Of a stretch of DNA of 64,000 nucleotides, positions 55,604 through 64,000 are shown piece by piece (the first letter of the stretch is position 1; each line of letters begins with the position of its first letter). This DNA comes from an uncultured Alistipes sp. (GTDB lineage Bacteria > Bacteroidota > Bacteroidia > Bacteroidales > Rikenellaceae). The notes below the pieces were generated by a model, which ran no database searches, was not told the origin of the DNA, and saw only the letters and a program-made list of their open reading frames with translations. The translations under genes were made by a program, and so were the position numbers. The stretch is from assembly GCA_947623305.1 (NCBI GenBank), contig CANQGQ010000005.1, positions 1 to 64,000 on the forward strand, read 5' to 3'.

Positions 55604-58039
55604 ATGAAGAAATCGTCTCTTTTGCTCGCATTCGTTCTTTTCACGGTCTCGGGCGCCGCAATTCCAGAGTATAAATTGTGGTACGATGCACCGGCCCGCG
55701 TATGGACCGAAGCGCTTCCGCTCGGCAATGGCCGGCTCGGCGCGATGGTGTACGGAAATCCGGCCGTCGAACAGATTCAACTCAACGAAGAGACGATCTG
55801 GGCCGGAAGCCCCAATAATAATGCGAATCCCGACGCCAAAGCGTGGATTCCGCGTATCCGCAAGTTGGTGGAGGAGGGCAAATACCGCGAGGCGCAGGAC
55901 ATGGCCTCGGCGCATGTGCGGTCGGCGACCAATCAGGGAATGCCTTACCAACCGTTCGGCGATTTGCGCATCGCTTTTCCGGAACATGCCCGTTACGAGG
56001 ATTATTATCGCGAATTGAGCCTCGATTCGGCGCGGGTCATCGTACGGTACAAGGTCGATGGCGTAACCTATACGCGCGAAACGTTCGTGTCGTTTCCCGA
56101 TCAGGTCGTCGTCATGCGCATTACGGCCGATCGTTCCGGCAAGGTCGCTTTCAGCGCTTTGTTCACTTCGCCGCATTCGGACGTGGCGATCGCCTCGGAG
56201 GGCAATGAGATTACTCTTCGGGGAGTGGGCTCGAAACACGAGGGACTGAACGGAAAAATTGAGCTTCAAGGACGGGCGATGGTAAAACACAGGGGCGGCG
56301 AATCGGTCTCGCGCGACGGGGTGCTGTCGGTCGAACATGCCGATGAAGCCACGATTTACGTCTCTATCGCTACGAATTTCAACAATTATAAAGATGTTTC
56401 GGGAGACTGCGTGGCTCGTGCATCGAAGTATCTGGCCGCTATCGAGGGAAAGTCCTATGCGGAGATGAAAAAAGCGCATGTCGATTGTTATCGGGAACAG
56501 ATTGGCACTTCGTCGCTTTACCTCGGGCCGGACCGCTATGCCGACCTTCCGACCGATCGCCGGATCGAACGCTTCAAGACGTCGGACGACGCACATTTGG
56601 TGGCCACCTATTATAAATTCGGTCGTTATCTGCTGGTCTGCTCCTCGCAGCCCGGCGGCCAGCCCGCCAATCTGCAAGGAATCTGGAACGATCGGCTTTT
56701 CCCTTCGTGGGACAGCAAGTACACCACCAATATCAACCTCGAAATGAATTATTGGCCGTCGGAGGTTACCAATCTGACGGCGCTTAACGAACCGCTGTTC
56801 CGGTTGATTCGGGAGGTGAGCGAAACCGGTGCCGAAACGGCCCGCATCATGTACGATGCGCCCGGATGGGTGCTTCATCACAATACGGATGTGTGGCGGG
56901 TTACGGGAGCGATCGACAACGGTGCGGCGGGCATGTGGATGTCGGGCGGAGCTTGGTTGTGCCGTCATTTGTGGGAACATTACCTCTACACGGGCGATAA
57001 GGCGTTTTTGCGCGAAGTTTATCCGATCATGAAGGGGGCCGGAGCGTTTTTCGACGCCACGATGGTCAATGAACCCGAACATGGATGGTTGGTCGTCAGT
57101 CCGAGCAACTCGCCCGAGAATACCCATGCTGATCATCGTGCCACGACGGCGGCCGGATGCACGATGGACAATCAATTGGTAACCGAACTTTGGAACAATA
57201 TCATCGCAGCTTCGGCGATTCTCGACGTCGATCGGGATTTTGCAGCCCGTTTGGCGAAACGATTGCACGAAATGGCTCCGATGCAGGTGGGGCACTGGGG
57301 ACAGCTCCAGGAGTGGATGCACGACTGGGATAACCCCGAGGATCATCATCGGCATGTGTCGCATCTGTACGGCTTGTATCCCAGCAACCAGATTTCGCCT
57401 TTCCGCACGCCCGAATTGTTCGATGCCGCACGCACTTCGCTCACGCACCGCGGCGATCCGTCGACCGGTTGGAGCATGGGATGGAAGGTGTGCCTGTGGG
57501 CCCGTATGCTCGACGGCGACCACGCTTATAAATTGATTACGGATCAACTCTCGCTTGTTCGCAACGGGCAAACGGGCGGCGGCACTTATCCCAACCTTTT
57601 CGATGCGCATCCGCCTTTCCAGATCGACGGCAACTTCGGATGCGTGGCCGGTATCGCGGAGATGCTCCTGCAGAGCCACGACGGATTCGTCTATCTGCTG
57701 CCTGCGCTGCCGTCGGTGTGGCCCGAAGGAGAGGTAAAGGGTTTGCGTGCTCGCGGCGGATTCGAAATCGACATGGCTTGGAGCGAAGGCCGTATCGAGC
57801 GGTTGGTCGTGAAATCGACGATCGGCGGAAATTGTCGGTTGCGTTCGGCGACACCGCTGAAAGGAGCCGGTTTGCGGAGGGCCAAAGGCGATAATACGAA
57901 TCCGTTGTTCGCTCTGAACGAGGGGCTTCCGCCTGTGATCGATCCGGCGGCCTGGCTCCATCCAGTCGAACTCGAAACGACCTATCTGTACGACCTGGCG
58001 ACCGAGGCCGGAAAAACATACCAGATCATCGGAAAGTGA
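55604..58039 (+). CDS. GH95-family alpha-L-fucosidase (or galactosidase)
   Basis: An 811-residue exported glycosidase with a signal peptide ([19 protein letters not shown]). The N-terminal domain carries [40 protein letters not shown] and [13 protein letters not shown], hallmarks of GH95. The (alpha/alpha)6 barrel includes [40 protein letters not shown] (with the probable catalytic region) and [16 protein letters not shown] active-site loops. It likely removes fucose from host or plant glycans in the periplasm. No SusCD genes are adjacent. A strong hairpin follows the stop. Confidence 0.92.
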   Translation: MKKSSLLLAFVLFTVSGAAIPEYKLWYDAPARVWTEALPLGNGRLGAMVYGNPAVEQIQLNEETIWAGSPNNNANPDAKAWIPRIRKLVEEGKYREAQDMASAHVRSATNQGMPYQPFGDLRIAFPEHARYEDYYRELSLDSARVIVRYKVDGVTYTRETFVSFPDQVVVMRITADRSGKVAFSALFTSPHSDVAIASEGNEITLRGVGSKHEGLNGKIELQGRAMVKHRGGESVSRDGVLSVEHADEATIYVSIATNFNNYKDVSGDCVARASKYLAAIEGKSYAEMKKAHVDCYREQIGTSSLYLGPDRYADLPTDRRIERFKTSDDAHLVATYYKFGRYLLVCSSQPGGQPANLQGIWNDRLFPSWDSKYTTNINLEMNYWPSEVTNLTALNEPLFRLIREVSETGAETARIMYDAPGWVLHHNTDVWRVTGAIDNGAAGMWMSGGAWLCRHLWEHYLYTGDKAFLREVYPIMKGAGAFFDATMVNEPEHGWLVVSPSNSPENTHADHRATTAAGCTMDNQLVTELWNNIIAASAILDVDRDFAARLAKRLHEMAPMQVGHWGQLQEWMHDWDNPEDHHRHVSHLYGLYPSNQISPFRTPELFDAARTSLTHRGDPSTGWSMGWKVCLWARMLDGDHAYKLITDQLSLVRNGQTGGGTYPNLFDAHPPFQIDGNFGCVAGIAEMLLQSHDGFVYLLPALPSVWPEGEVKGLRARGGFEIDMAWSEGRIERLVVKSTIGGNCRLRSATPLKGAGLRRAKGDNTNPLFALNEGLPPVIDPAAWLHPVELETTYLYDLATEAGKTYQIIGK

Positions 58040-58051
58040 ACCGGAACGGTA

Positions 58052-58095
58052 AAACGAAAACGCTGATAACCGATAGATTATCAGCGTTTTCGTTT
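58052..58095 (+). terminator. Terminator after the GH95 gene
   Basis: An 18-base perfect stem, AAACGAAAACGCTGATAA with TTATCAGCGTTTTCGTTT, around CCGATAGA. Very stable; T-rich on the 3' side. Confidence 0.92.
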
Positions 58096-58099
58096 CCGT

Positions 58100-58173
58100 G
58101 AGCCCCTGCCCCGAAACGACGAAAGCCGCTCCCGAAGGAACGGCTCTCGTTGTGAACCCGCTGGGGCTCGAAC
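58100..58173. repeat. Copy 1 of 74-base direct repeat (tRNA-Lys 3' end and terminator)
   Basis: Identical to 58263-58336. It contains the terminal 21 bases of the tRNA-Lys gene (GTTCGAGCCCCAGCGGGTTC on the minus strand plus discriminator) and 53 bases of its downstream flank, including the TTCG-loop hairpin terminator. The 89 bases between the copies carry no gene. Confidence 0.95.
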
Positions 58174-58262
58174 GTTGTCCGGCAGGACAATCCTCACCGA
58201 CGAGTCGCTGCTGTCGCCCGTAGGGCGGTGCAGGGTTTCGACGAGGAGGTAACCGTAGGCGA

Positions 58263-58336
58263 GAGCCCCTGCCCCGAAACGACGAAAGCCGCTCCCGAAG
58301 GAACGGCTCTCGTTGTGAACCCGCTGGGGCTCGAAC
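58263..58336. repeat. Copy 2 of 74-base direct repeat, joined to the intact tRNA
   Basis: This copy continues into the whole tRNA-Lys gene. Inside it, on the minus strand, AGCCGTTCC pairs with GGAGCGGCT (one mismatch) across a TTCG loop, which is probably the tRNA transcription terminator. Confidence 0.95.
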
Positions 58337-58388
58337 CCAGGACCCCAACATTAAAAGTGTTGTGCTCTACCTGCTGAGCTACGGATTC
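58316..58388 (-). tRNA. tRNA-Lys (anticodon TTT)
   Basis: A 73-base cloverleaf can be drawn: acceptor GAATCCG/CGGGTTC, D stem GCTC/GAGC, anticodon stem CAACA/TGTTG with loop CTTTTAA (anticodon TTT), variable GGGTC, T stem CTGGG/CCCAG with TTCGAGC and discriminator A. CCA is not encoded. A -7 promoter, TATATTTG, is at 58429-58436 on the same strand. Confidence 0.96.
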
Positions 58389-58428
58389 TCCGTGTGCCAT
58401 CGGGAAGCGTTTTTCCGTTTTGGCGGTG

Positions 58429-58436
58429 CAAATATA
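58429..58436 (-). promoter_or_regulatory. Promoter -7 box of tRNA-Lys
   Basis: Minus strand TATATTTG, an exact consensus match, 40 bases upstream of the tRNA 5' end. Confidence 0.7.
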
Positions 58437-58550
58437 CGGATTAAATTTTAATTTACAAGAAATCGACCGCTGTTTTTCCGGAATTTTTGCAAATCCGAAA
58501 TAAAATGATATTTTTGTAACCGTTAAGAATCCATAAAACGTAAACGAATT

Positions 58551-59741
58551 ATGTGTAAAGCATTGATCATAGGTGCCGGCGGTGTCGGAACGGTCGTTAC
58601 GCAGAAAATCGCGGCCGATCCCGTCTTTTCGGAGGTGATGCTGGCCAGCCGCACCAAATCGAAATGCGATGCCGTGGCCGCTGCCATCGGCGGCAATCGG
58701 GTACAGACCGCACAGGTCGATGCCGACAACGTTGCCGAATTGTGCGAACTGTTTCGGGCATTCCGGCCCGATATCGTCGTCAATGTGGCCCTGCCGTATC
58801 AGGATTTGACCATCATGGACGCCTGCCTGGCCTGCGGTTGCAACTACCTGGATACGGCCAACTACGAGCCGAAAGACGAGGCGCATTTCGAATATTCGTG
58901 GCAGTGGGCCTATCAGGATCGGTTCAAGGCGGCGGGATTGACGGCCATTCTCGGATGCGGCTTCGACCCGGGCGTAACGGCCATCTTCACGGCCTACGCG
59001 GCCAAACACCATTTCGACGAAATCCACTATTTGGACATCGTCGACTGCAATGCCGGAAATCACGGCATGGCGTTCGCCACCAACTTCAATCCCGAAATCA
59101 ACATCCGCGAGGTTACGCAGAAGGGCCGTTACTACGAGAACGGCGAGTGGGTGGTAACCGAACCGCATGAGATTCACCGGCCGCTGCATTATCCCGAAAT
59201 CGGCGAACGCGAGTCGTACGTGATTTACCACGAGGAATTGGAATCGCTCGTCAAGAATTATCCGACCATCAAGCGGGCGCGTTTCTGGATGACGTTCGGG
59301 CAGGAGTACCTGACGCATCTGCGCGTGATTCAGAATATCGGCATGGCGCGGATCGACCCGATCATCTACAATGGGGTCGAGATCGTGCCGATCCAGTTCT
59401 TGAAAGCCGTGTTGCCCGATCCCAAGTCGTTGGGCGCCAACTACCACGGGCAGACCTCCATCGGCTGCCGCATCCGAGGCATCAAGGACGGCAAGGAGCG
59501 CACCTATTATATCTACAATAATTGCGACCACGAACAGGCTTACAAAGAGACCGGTACGCAGGCCGTCAGCTTCACGACGGGCGTGCCTGCCGCGCTGGGG
59601 GCTTCGATGTGGGCCAAAGGGTTGTGGCGCGGGGCCGGCGTTTTCAACGTCGAGGAGTTCGACCCCGATCCGTTCCTCGCCGAGTTGGGCCCGCAGGGCT
59701 TGCCGTGGCACGAGTTGTTCGACGTGGACATCGAAGTATAG
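58551..59741 (+). CDS. Carboxynorspermidine synthase (saccharopine dehydrogenase family)
   Basis: A 396-residue NAD(P)-binding enzyme. It starts with Rossmann motif ALIIGAGGVGTVVTQKIAAD and has DIVVNVALPYQDLTIMDACL, YLDTANYEPKDEAHFEYSWQ and ILGCGFDPGVTAIFTAYAAK, typical of the saccharopine-dehydrogenase-like carboxynorspermidine/carboxyspermidine synthases. These couple aspartate semialdehyde with putrescine or diaminopropane. The decarboxylase partner nspC is 609 bases downstream, with one small gene between. Lysine biosynthesis is less likely given that partner. Confidence 0.88.
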   Translation: MCKALIIGAGGVGTVVTQKIAADPVFSEVMLASRTKSKCDAVAAAIGGNRVQTAQVDADNVAELCELFRAFRPDIVVNVALPYQDLTIMDACLACGCNYLDTANYEPKDEAHFEYSWQWAYQDRFKAAGLTAILGCGFDPGVTAIFTAYAAKHHFDEIHYLDIVDCNAGNHGMAFATNFNPEINIREVTQKGRYYENGEWVVTEPHEIHRPLHYPEIGERESYVIYHEELESLVKNYPTIKRARFWMTFGQEYLTHLRVIQNIGMARIDPIIYNGVEIVPIQFLKAVLPDPKSLGANYHGQTSIGCRIRGIKDGKERTYYIYNNCDHEQAYKETGTQAVSFTTGVPAALGASMWAKGLWRGAGVFNVEEFDPDPFLAELGPQGLPWHELFDVDIEV

Positions 59742-60000
59742 CATTTTGCCTATGGAAAAATAAAGAATGAAACCGGCGGCGTTCGGGACATAGACGCCGC
59801 TCGACATACGAAAGCACATCGGCTTTTTTCCTGTTCTCGAAAATTGGACACTTTCGCAGTTGATAAAGGAATTAGGTTGATGTCCATGCTGTTCTCAGCG
59901 TGGGCATTATCTATATCTTTATTGACGGGTTGTCCAATACCTCGGGAGCGGATATAGTGATATGTCCACGTTTTTTGTTTAATAAAAACCCGAACGCGCG

Positions 60001-60270
60001 ATGAAAAAAAATCTGAAAAAATGGGTGGTTGGATGTTCGGCGCTGCTGCTTCACACGGCTTGTGCCGTAACGCATACTTCGGTTACCGGATTCAACGAAC
60101 AAATGACCGTCCTGAAAGAACGCTTCCCGGAACTCTATGACCTCCATTCGCAAGGGAAAATCGTCATCTGGGACATGTGGCGACATGAAAAAAGAGCCGG
60201 TGAACCGGATGAAAAGCGATATTCCGTCGTATATGTTCAAAACGGCATTCGCAAGAGCTATTCGGAATAG
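60001..60270 (+). CDS. Small putative lipoprotein
   Basis: An 89-residue protein with basic start, hydrophobic stretch (about 9-19) and lipobox LHTACA (Cys20), so probably lipid-anchored. The mature part (FNEQMTVLKERFPELYDLHS and GKIVIWDMWRHEKRAGEPDE) ends YVQNGIRKSYSE. No family recognised. The 259 bases before it hold no gene; a small inverted repeat, GGCGGCGT/ACGCCGCT-like, follows the synthase gene (59773-59800). A terminator ends it at 60294-60329. Confidence 0.65.
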   Translation: MKKNLKKWVVGCSALLLHTACAVTHTSVTGFNEQMTVLKERFPELYDLHSQGKIVIWDMWRHEKRAGEPDEKRYSVVYVQNGIRKSYSE

Positions 60271-60293
60271 GTATAAATACCTAATTTAGGCAG

Positions 60294-60329
60294 AAAAACT
60301 CGGCAGGGAAATTCCTTTGCCGAGTTTTT
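60294..60329 (+). terminator. Terminator before nspC
   Basis: AAAAACTCGGCA pairs with TGCCGAGTTTTT; the T-run runs directly into the nspC promoter. Confidence 0.85.
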
Positions 60330-60330
60330 T

Positions 60331-60338
60331 GTAACTTT
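60331..60338 (+). promoter_or_regulatory. Promoter -7 box of nspC with very short leader
   Basis: TAACTTTG matches TAnnTTTG; the ATG at 60350 is only 11 bases later, so the transcript leader should be a few bases at most. No -33 TTTG at the usual spacing. Confidence 0.6.
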
Positions 60339-60349
60339 GTCTGCTACAA

Positions 60350-61510
60350 ATGAACAACGGAATCGTGGATTTTTCGGATTTCCAGAAATTGCCCTCCCCG
60401 TGCTACGTGCTCGACGAACGCTTGCTCGACCGCAACCTCGCCGTCATCGACTGCGTGCGGCGCGAAACGGGCGTCGAAATCATCGTGGCGCTGAAAGCCT
60501 GCGCCATGTGGAGCATCTTTCCCGAGTTGGCGAAGCATTCCGACGGTGCTACGGCGAGTTCCGTCGCCGAAGCACGGCTCGTATTGGAGGAGTTCGGCAA
60601 ACGGGCACACACCTATGCGCCCGTCTATACCGATGCGGGTTTCGACGAGATCATGCGGTGCAGCGATCCCATCACGTTCAATTCGCTGTCGCAGTTCGAC
60701 CGGTTCGGCCAGCGGGCGTTGATCAACGGTATTTCGTGCGGCCTGCGCATCAATCCGCACTATTCGCCCGTCGAAACCAACCTCTACAATCCCTGCGTCG
60801 CGGGTTCGCGGTTAGGCGTTACGGCCGAAAAGCTGGCTGCGGCGGGCGGTCTGCCGACGGGTATCGACGGGTTGCATTTCCATGTGTTGTGCGAATCGCG
60901 TCCGGTGCATCTGCGCTTGGCTTTGGAGGCGGTCGAACGTCATTTCGGAAAGTGGTTGGACGAGGTGAAGTGGCTCAATCTGGGCGGCGGCCATCTGATG
61001 ACCCATGCCGAATACGATTGCGACGAATTGATCGCGCTGCTGCGGGAATTTCGGGCGCGGCATCCGCATCTGCGGTTGATTATGGAGCCCGGGAGCGCCT
61101 TCACGTGGCGGACGGGCTATTTGGTTTCGACCGTCGAGGACATCGTGGAAAACGACGGCGTAACGACGGCCATGCTCGACGTGTCGTTCTCGTGCCACAT
61201 GCCCGATTGCTTGGAAATGCCCTATAAACCGGCCATCGTCGGGGCGCACGAACCGGCAGCGGGGGAGAAACGCTGGCGGATGGGCGGCACGAGCTGCTTG
61301 GCGGGCGACTATTACGGCGATTGGGCCTTCGACCACGAACTGCGGATCGGCGAACGCATCGTTTTCGAGGATATGATCCATTACACGATGGTGAAAACCA
61401 CGATGTTCAACGGCGTGCAGCATCCGGCTATCGTCATCGCCCGCCGCGACGGCACGACGGAGGTCGTCCGCACATTCGGCTACGAGGATTTCAAGCACCG
61501 CATGTCCTGA
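60350..61510 (+). CDS. nspC: Carboxynorspermidine decarboxylase
   Basis: A 386-residue fold III PLP decarboxylase. PLP lysine Lys49 lies in EIIVALKACAMWSIFPELAK; HFHVLCESRPVHLRLALEAV, LNLGGGHLMTHAEYDCDELI and LIMEPGSAFTWRTGYLVSTV are the usual conserved parts, and GGTSCLAGDYYGDWAFDHEL holds the active-site cysteine. It gives norspermidine or spermidine from the carboxy precursor made by the upstream synthase. Cysteate synthase follows after 64 bases. Confidence 0.93.
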   Translation: MNNGIVDFSDFQKLPSPCYVLDERLLDRNLAVIDCVRRETGVEIIVALKACAMWSIFPELAKHSDGATASSVAEARLVLEEFGKRAHTYAPVYTDAGFDEIMRCSDPITFNSLSQFDRFGQRALINGISCGLRINPHYSPVETNLYNPCVAGSRLGVTAEKLAAAGGLPTGIDGLHFHVLCESRPVHLRLALEAVERHFGKWLDEVKWLNLGGGHLMTHAEYDCDELIALLREFRARHPHLRLIMEPGSAFTWRTGYLVSTVEDIVENDGVTTAMLDVSFSCHMPDCLEMPYKPAIVGAHEPAAGEKRWRMGGTSCLAGDYYGDWAFDHELRIGERIVFEDMIHYTMVKTTMFNGVQHPAIVIARRDGTTEVVRTFGYEDFKHRMS

Positions 61511-61574
61511 CCGGATGCCGACAAGCCGCAAGACCCGCTAACACAAGAAATACTAACAAAAACGCGAAAAATAG

Positions 61575-62867
61575 ATGGAAAACTTTACACCGACGTCCTA
61601 TACGCTCGAATGCGTCGCCACGGGACGTGAATTTCCCGATGAAGGGTGGGCGCTCGAAGACCGAGCCTGTCATACGCCCTCGCTCGTGCGGACGCATTAT
61701 GCGAAAAAGCAGATCGAGGTGAAACCGGCCGAATACGGATTGTATCGGTTTTGCGACTGGTTGCCCGTCCGTCGGATCCTCAAAGGCTCGTCGGCCCCCG
61801 TTACCTATAAAAGCAAGCGATTGGGCGAGTATCTCGGCCTCTCGAATCTGTGGATTACGTTCAACGGCTATTATCCCGCGATCGGGGCCACGATGACGAC
61901 TTGTTCGTTCAAGGAGACGGAGGCTTACAGCGTGTGCGCCCGTGCGGCCGAGGACGAAACGCGGATTTTGGTCGTCGCGTCGGCCGGCAACACGGCCCGG
62001 GCCTTCGCCAAGGTTTGTTCCGACAATCATATCCGCTTGTTGCTCTCCGTGCCTTACGACAACATCGGGGCTTTGTGGTTCGAGGAGCCGCTCGACCCGT
62101 GTGTGAAGTTGATCTGCTGCGAGAAGGGCGGGGACTATTTCGATGCCATCTATCTTTCGGACCTGGCACTGAAGTGCCCCGGATTTTATGCCGAGGGCGG
62201 TGCGAAAAACGTCGCTCGCCGCGACGGCATGGCCACGACCGTGCTTTCGGCCGTAATGGCGATCGGCCGTATTCCCGACTACTATTTCCAGGCGGTCGGC
62301 AGCGGTACGGGTGCGATCGCTGCGTGGGAGGCGAATATGCGTTTGCTGGACGACGGGCGTTTCGGAACCAATACCATGAAGTTGATGGTTTCGCAGAATG
62401 CGCCCTTCGTGCCGATGTACGACGCTTGGCGGGCCGATTCCCGCAAGATGCTGGATTACGAGGAGGACAAGGCCCGTCGCGATGCCGAAATCATCGACGC
62501 CAAGGTGTTGTCGAACCGTCGGCCGCCCTATGGGATTACGGGAGGCCTTTACGATGCGCTGAAAACGACGCACGGCGAGGTGTTCGCGATCACCAATGCG
62601 CAGGAGCGCAAGGCCTGCAAACTGTTCGAGGAGTTGGAAGGAATCGACATCTATTCGGCGGCGGGCGTCGCGACGGCTTCGTTGATCAAGGCGGTGGCCG
62701 ACGGCAAGGTCGAGAAGGATGCCTGCATCATGCTCAACATCACGGGCGGCGGCGAAAAACGGCTCAAAGCGGGAAAAGCGATGTGGCAGCTCGCGCCGAG
62801 CGAGATTTTCTCCCTGACGCCGGACAAAGACGAGGTGGTCGCCAAGGTGAGCGCGTTGTTCGACTGA
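61575..62867 (+). CDS. Cysteate synthase (PLP, threonine synthase-like)
   Basis: A 430-residue fold II PLP enzyme. The N-terminal YTLECVATGREFPDEGWALE and FCDWLPVRRILKGSSAPVTY, the PLP lysine in TTCSFKETEAYSVC (about Lys113), and ILVVASAGNTARAFAKVCSD resemble threonine synthase but differ in length and detail, as in cysteate synthases that use O-phosphoserine and sulfite. In Alistipes-like bacteria cysteate is the head of sulfonolipids, which fits the host. C-terminal NITGGGEKRLKAGKAMWQLA binds phosphate. The name is from memory of the family; threonine synthase is the main alternative. Confidence 0.82.
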   Translation: MENFTPTSYTLECVATGREFPDEGWALEDRACHTPSLVRTHYAKKQIEVKPAEYGLYRFCDWLPVRRILKGSSAPVTYKSKRLGEYLGLSNLWITFNGYYPAIGATMTTCSFKETEAYSVCARAAEDETRILVVASAGNTARAFAKVCSDNHIRLLLSVPYDNIGALWFEEPLDPCVKLICCEKGGDYFDAIYLSDLALKCPGFYAEGGAKNVARRDGMATTVLSAVMAIGRIPDYYFQAVGSGTGAIAAWEANMRLLDDGRFGTNTMKLMVSQNAPFVPMYDAWRADSRKMLDYEEDKARRDAEIIDAKVLSNRRPPYGITGGLYDALKTTHGEVFAITNAQERKACKLFEELEGIDIYSAAGVATASLIKAVADGKVEKDACIMLNITGGGEKRLKAGKAMWQLAPSEIFSLTPDKDEVVAKVSALFD

Positions 62868-62900
62868 TTCGACGGAATCGTGCTACGATTACCCGGTTGC

Positions 62901-62938
62901 ATGTTCTGCGGAATTCGATTCGAAATTCCGCAGAACAT
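62901..62938 (+). terminator. Terminator after cysteate synthase
   Basis: A 15-base perfect stem, ATGTTCTGCGGAATT with AATTCCGCAGAACAT, followed by TTTTTT. Confidence 0.93.
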
Positions 62939-62954
62939 TTTTTTCGAAAAATCG

Positions 62955-62962
62955 TATCTTTG
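62955..62962 (+). promoter_or_regulatory. Promoter -7 box of the terminal TonB receptor
   Basis: TATCTTTG matches TAnnTTTG, about 69 bases before the ATG at 63031. Confidence 0.6.
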
Positions 62963-63030
62963 CATCGGCTCGGACGAGCGATTCTCGACTGCCGTCCGTG
63001 CTGCAAAACCTAATTTAATAAAACAACAAG

Positions 63031-64000
63031 ATGAAAAACATCTCGACGAACAGGATTCCCTGTTTCCGGCGATGGAACCGCAAGGGCTGGTCGGTCTTTG
63101 CGAGTTTGCATCGTCAGGTAATGATCGGAGTGCTTTCGGTGTCGATGTCCATTCTCTTGCTGTCTGCCCAGCACGTCGCTGCGCAGGAGGCCGATTCGAC
63201 GGTCGTCCGCTCGTTGCGGATCGACGAGGTCGGCATCTCGGGGAGCCAGAGCTCCCCGATGCGCAACGTGTTGGCGGTAACTCCGCTTTTCGATCGGAAA
63301 GCGCAGGCTGCGGCCCCTGTCCAGACTCTGGAAGCCGCGCTGCGTCTGACGCCGTCGATCGACCTGCGGGAGCGAGGCGGCAAGGGTGCACAAGCGGACA
63401 TCGCTATCCGAGGCGGCTCTTTCGATCAGACGATGGTGCTGTTGAACGGCATCGACTTCACCGATGTCCGCACCGGACATCAATCCCATTCGCTGCCGGT
63501 CGATCTGGAAGCGATTTCGGCCATCGAACTGGTCGACGGATTGCCCGGGGTCGGCGCGTATGCCGGCGCGGTGAATATCCGCACGGCTCCGCTGATGCCC
63601 GATTATCTGCGATTCGATGCTTCGGGCGGCAGTTACGGGTACGGGTATGCCAACCTCTCCGGTGCGGTAACCGGCCAACGGTTCTCTTTGCTCGGCACGG
63701 TCTCTTATCGGCGCAGCGACGGCTATCGGCACAACACCGATTTCGATAATTGCAATGCTTTCGTGCGAGCGACCTGGGAGACGCGGCGGACCGGTTATTT
63801 CGAATTTCAGACCGGTTATCAAACGCGCGAATTCGGTTCCAACGGGTTCTATGCCGCCTACAATCCCGATCAGTGGGAACGCACCTCTACGGCGTTGGCT
63901 TCGTTGCGGTGGCAAAAAGAGTTCGGCCGTTTTTCGGTCGGAGCCTCGGCCAGCTATCGAAAAAATTTCGACCGTTACGACTGGACGCGCGGCACGGCGA
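63031..64000 (+). CDS. TonB-dependent receptor, N-terminal part
   Basis: Open to the window end (323 residues seen). The start has an unusually long signal region: NRIPCFRRWNRKGWSVFASL and HRQVMIGVLSVSMSILLLSA, an extended form common to some Bacteroidota TonB receptors, cleaved near VAAQ (about residue 51). The plug domain is clear: SLRIDEVGISGSQSSPMRNV, PSIDLRERGGKGAQADIAIR, GGSFDQTMVLLNGIDFTDVR and the VNIRTAPL region, then barrel strands. It lacks a SusC-type carboxypeptidase-like domain. Layout is BtuB-like, but no cobalamin riboswitch is seen in the leader, so the ligand is unknown. Confidence 0.88.
   Translation, partial: MKNISTNRIPCFRRWNRKGWSVFASLHRQVMIGVLSVSMSILLLSAQHVAAQEADSTVVRSLRIDEVGISGSQSSPMRNVLAVTPLFDRKAQAAAPVQTLEAALRLTPSIDLRERGGKGAQADIAIRGGSFDQTMVLLNGIDFTDVRTGHQSHSLPVDLEAISAIELVDGLPGVGAYAGAVNIRTAPLMPDYLRFDASGGSYGYGYANLSGAVTGQRFSLLGTVSYRRSDGYRHNTDFDNCNAFVRATWETRRTGYFEFQTGYQTREFGSNGFYAAYNPDQWERTSTALASLRWQKEFGRFSVGASASYRKNFDRYDWTRGTA

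Noticed and set aside
55571..58351. 926-codon frame antisense to the GH95 gene
   Set aside because: The GH95 motifs on the other strand are unmistakable, and this frame runs through terminator and repeat DNA.

Overview
The window is Bacteroidota DNA, most likely an Alistipes-type gut bacterium. The evidence is the GC-rich chromosomal codon use, promoters of the TAnnTTTG type, a carboxynorspermidine-type polyamine route, a cysteate synthase (first step towards sulfonolipids) and TonB/thiamine genes of the usual Bacteroidota arrangement. Everything here was read by eye from the sequence; family names come from remembered motifs, not from searches.

Region 1 (1 to about 26,840) is the transfer half of a CTnDOT-type integrative conjugative element whose integrase end lies outside the window. 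It opens with the tail of an RteC-like gene, then a complete group II intron (about 223-2139), then the leftward mobC-mobB-mobA operon (coupling protein, relaxase, accessory protein). A 680-base oriT-like region separates this from the rightward traA-traQ operon (mating apparatus) with a lysozyme at its end (6540-20193). After a strong terminator sits an AT-rich two-gene cargo (20355-22191): a four-helix membrane protein resembling the S-4TM effector family, overlapped by a divergent but active-site-complete S-adenosylmethionine synthetase. This is the best candidate for an undescribed system. Leftward accessory genes (two short proteins, DUF3873, an unknown, PcfJ, PcfK, two more small genes) follow at 22294-25716, then about 1.1 kb of mostly non-coding DNA with strong inverted repeats, one 54-residue gene, and an attachment-like core GCAAAGATAC at 26826-26835 where AT-rich DNA gives way to GC-rich chromosome.

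Region 2 (26,878-64,000) is ordinary chromosome. In order: a nucleotidyltransferase-like gene and arginine decarboxylase; an HU-like membrane protein, sigma-54 activator, LptE, a small tetratricopeptide-like protein and SecG; MmcQ/YjbR; a thiamine uptake operon (TonB receptor, PnuT) under a TPP riboswitch; xylose utilisation (xylBA); galM and gltX; a SIMPL protein; ychF; an unknown acidic protein, rsmI and a DUF389 membrane protein; a lipid A-type acyltransferase and a glycosyltransferase; guaB, a tiny membrane protein and guaA; an AT-rich acyltransferase; enolase; a GH95 fucosidase; tRNA-Lys with a 74-base duplicated 3' end; carboxynorspermidine synthase and decarboxylase; cysteate synthase; and the start of a TonB-dependent receptor.

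Arginine decarboxylase together with the carboxynorspermidine genes outlines a spermidine-type polyamine route; xylB and xylA feed xylose into the pentose phosphate pathway; guaB and guaA complete GMP synthesis from IMP.
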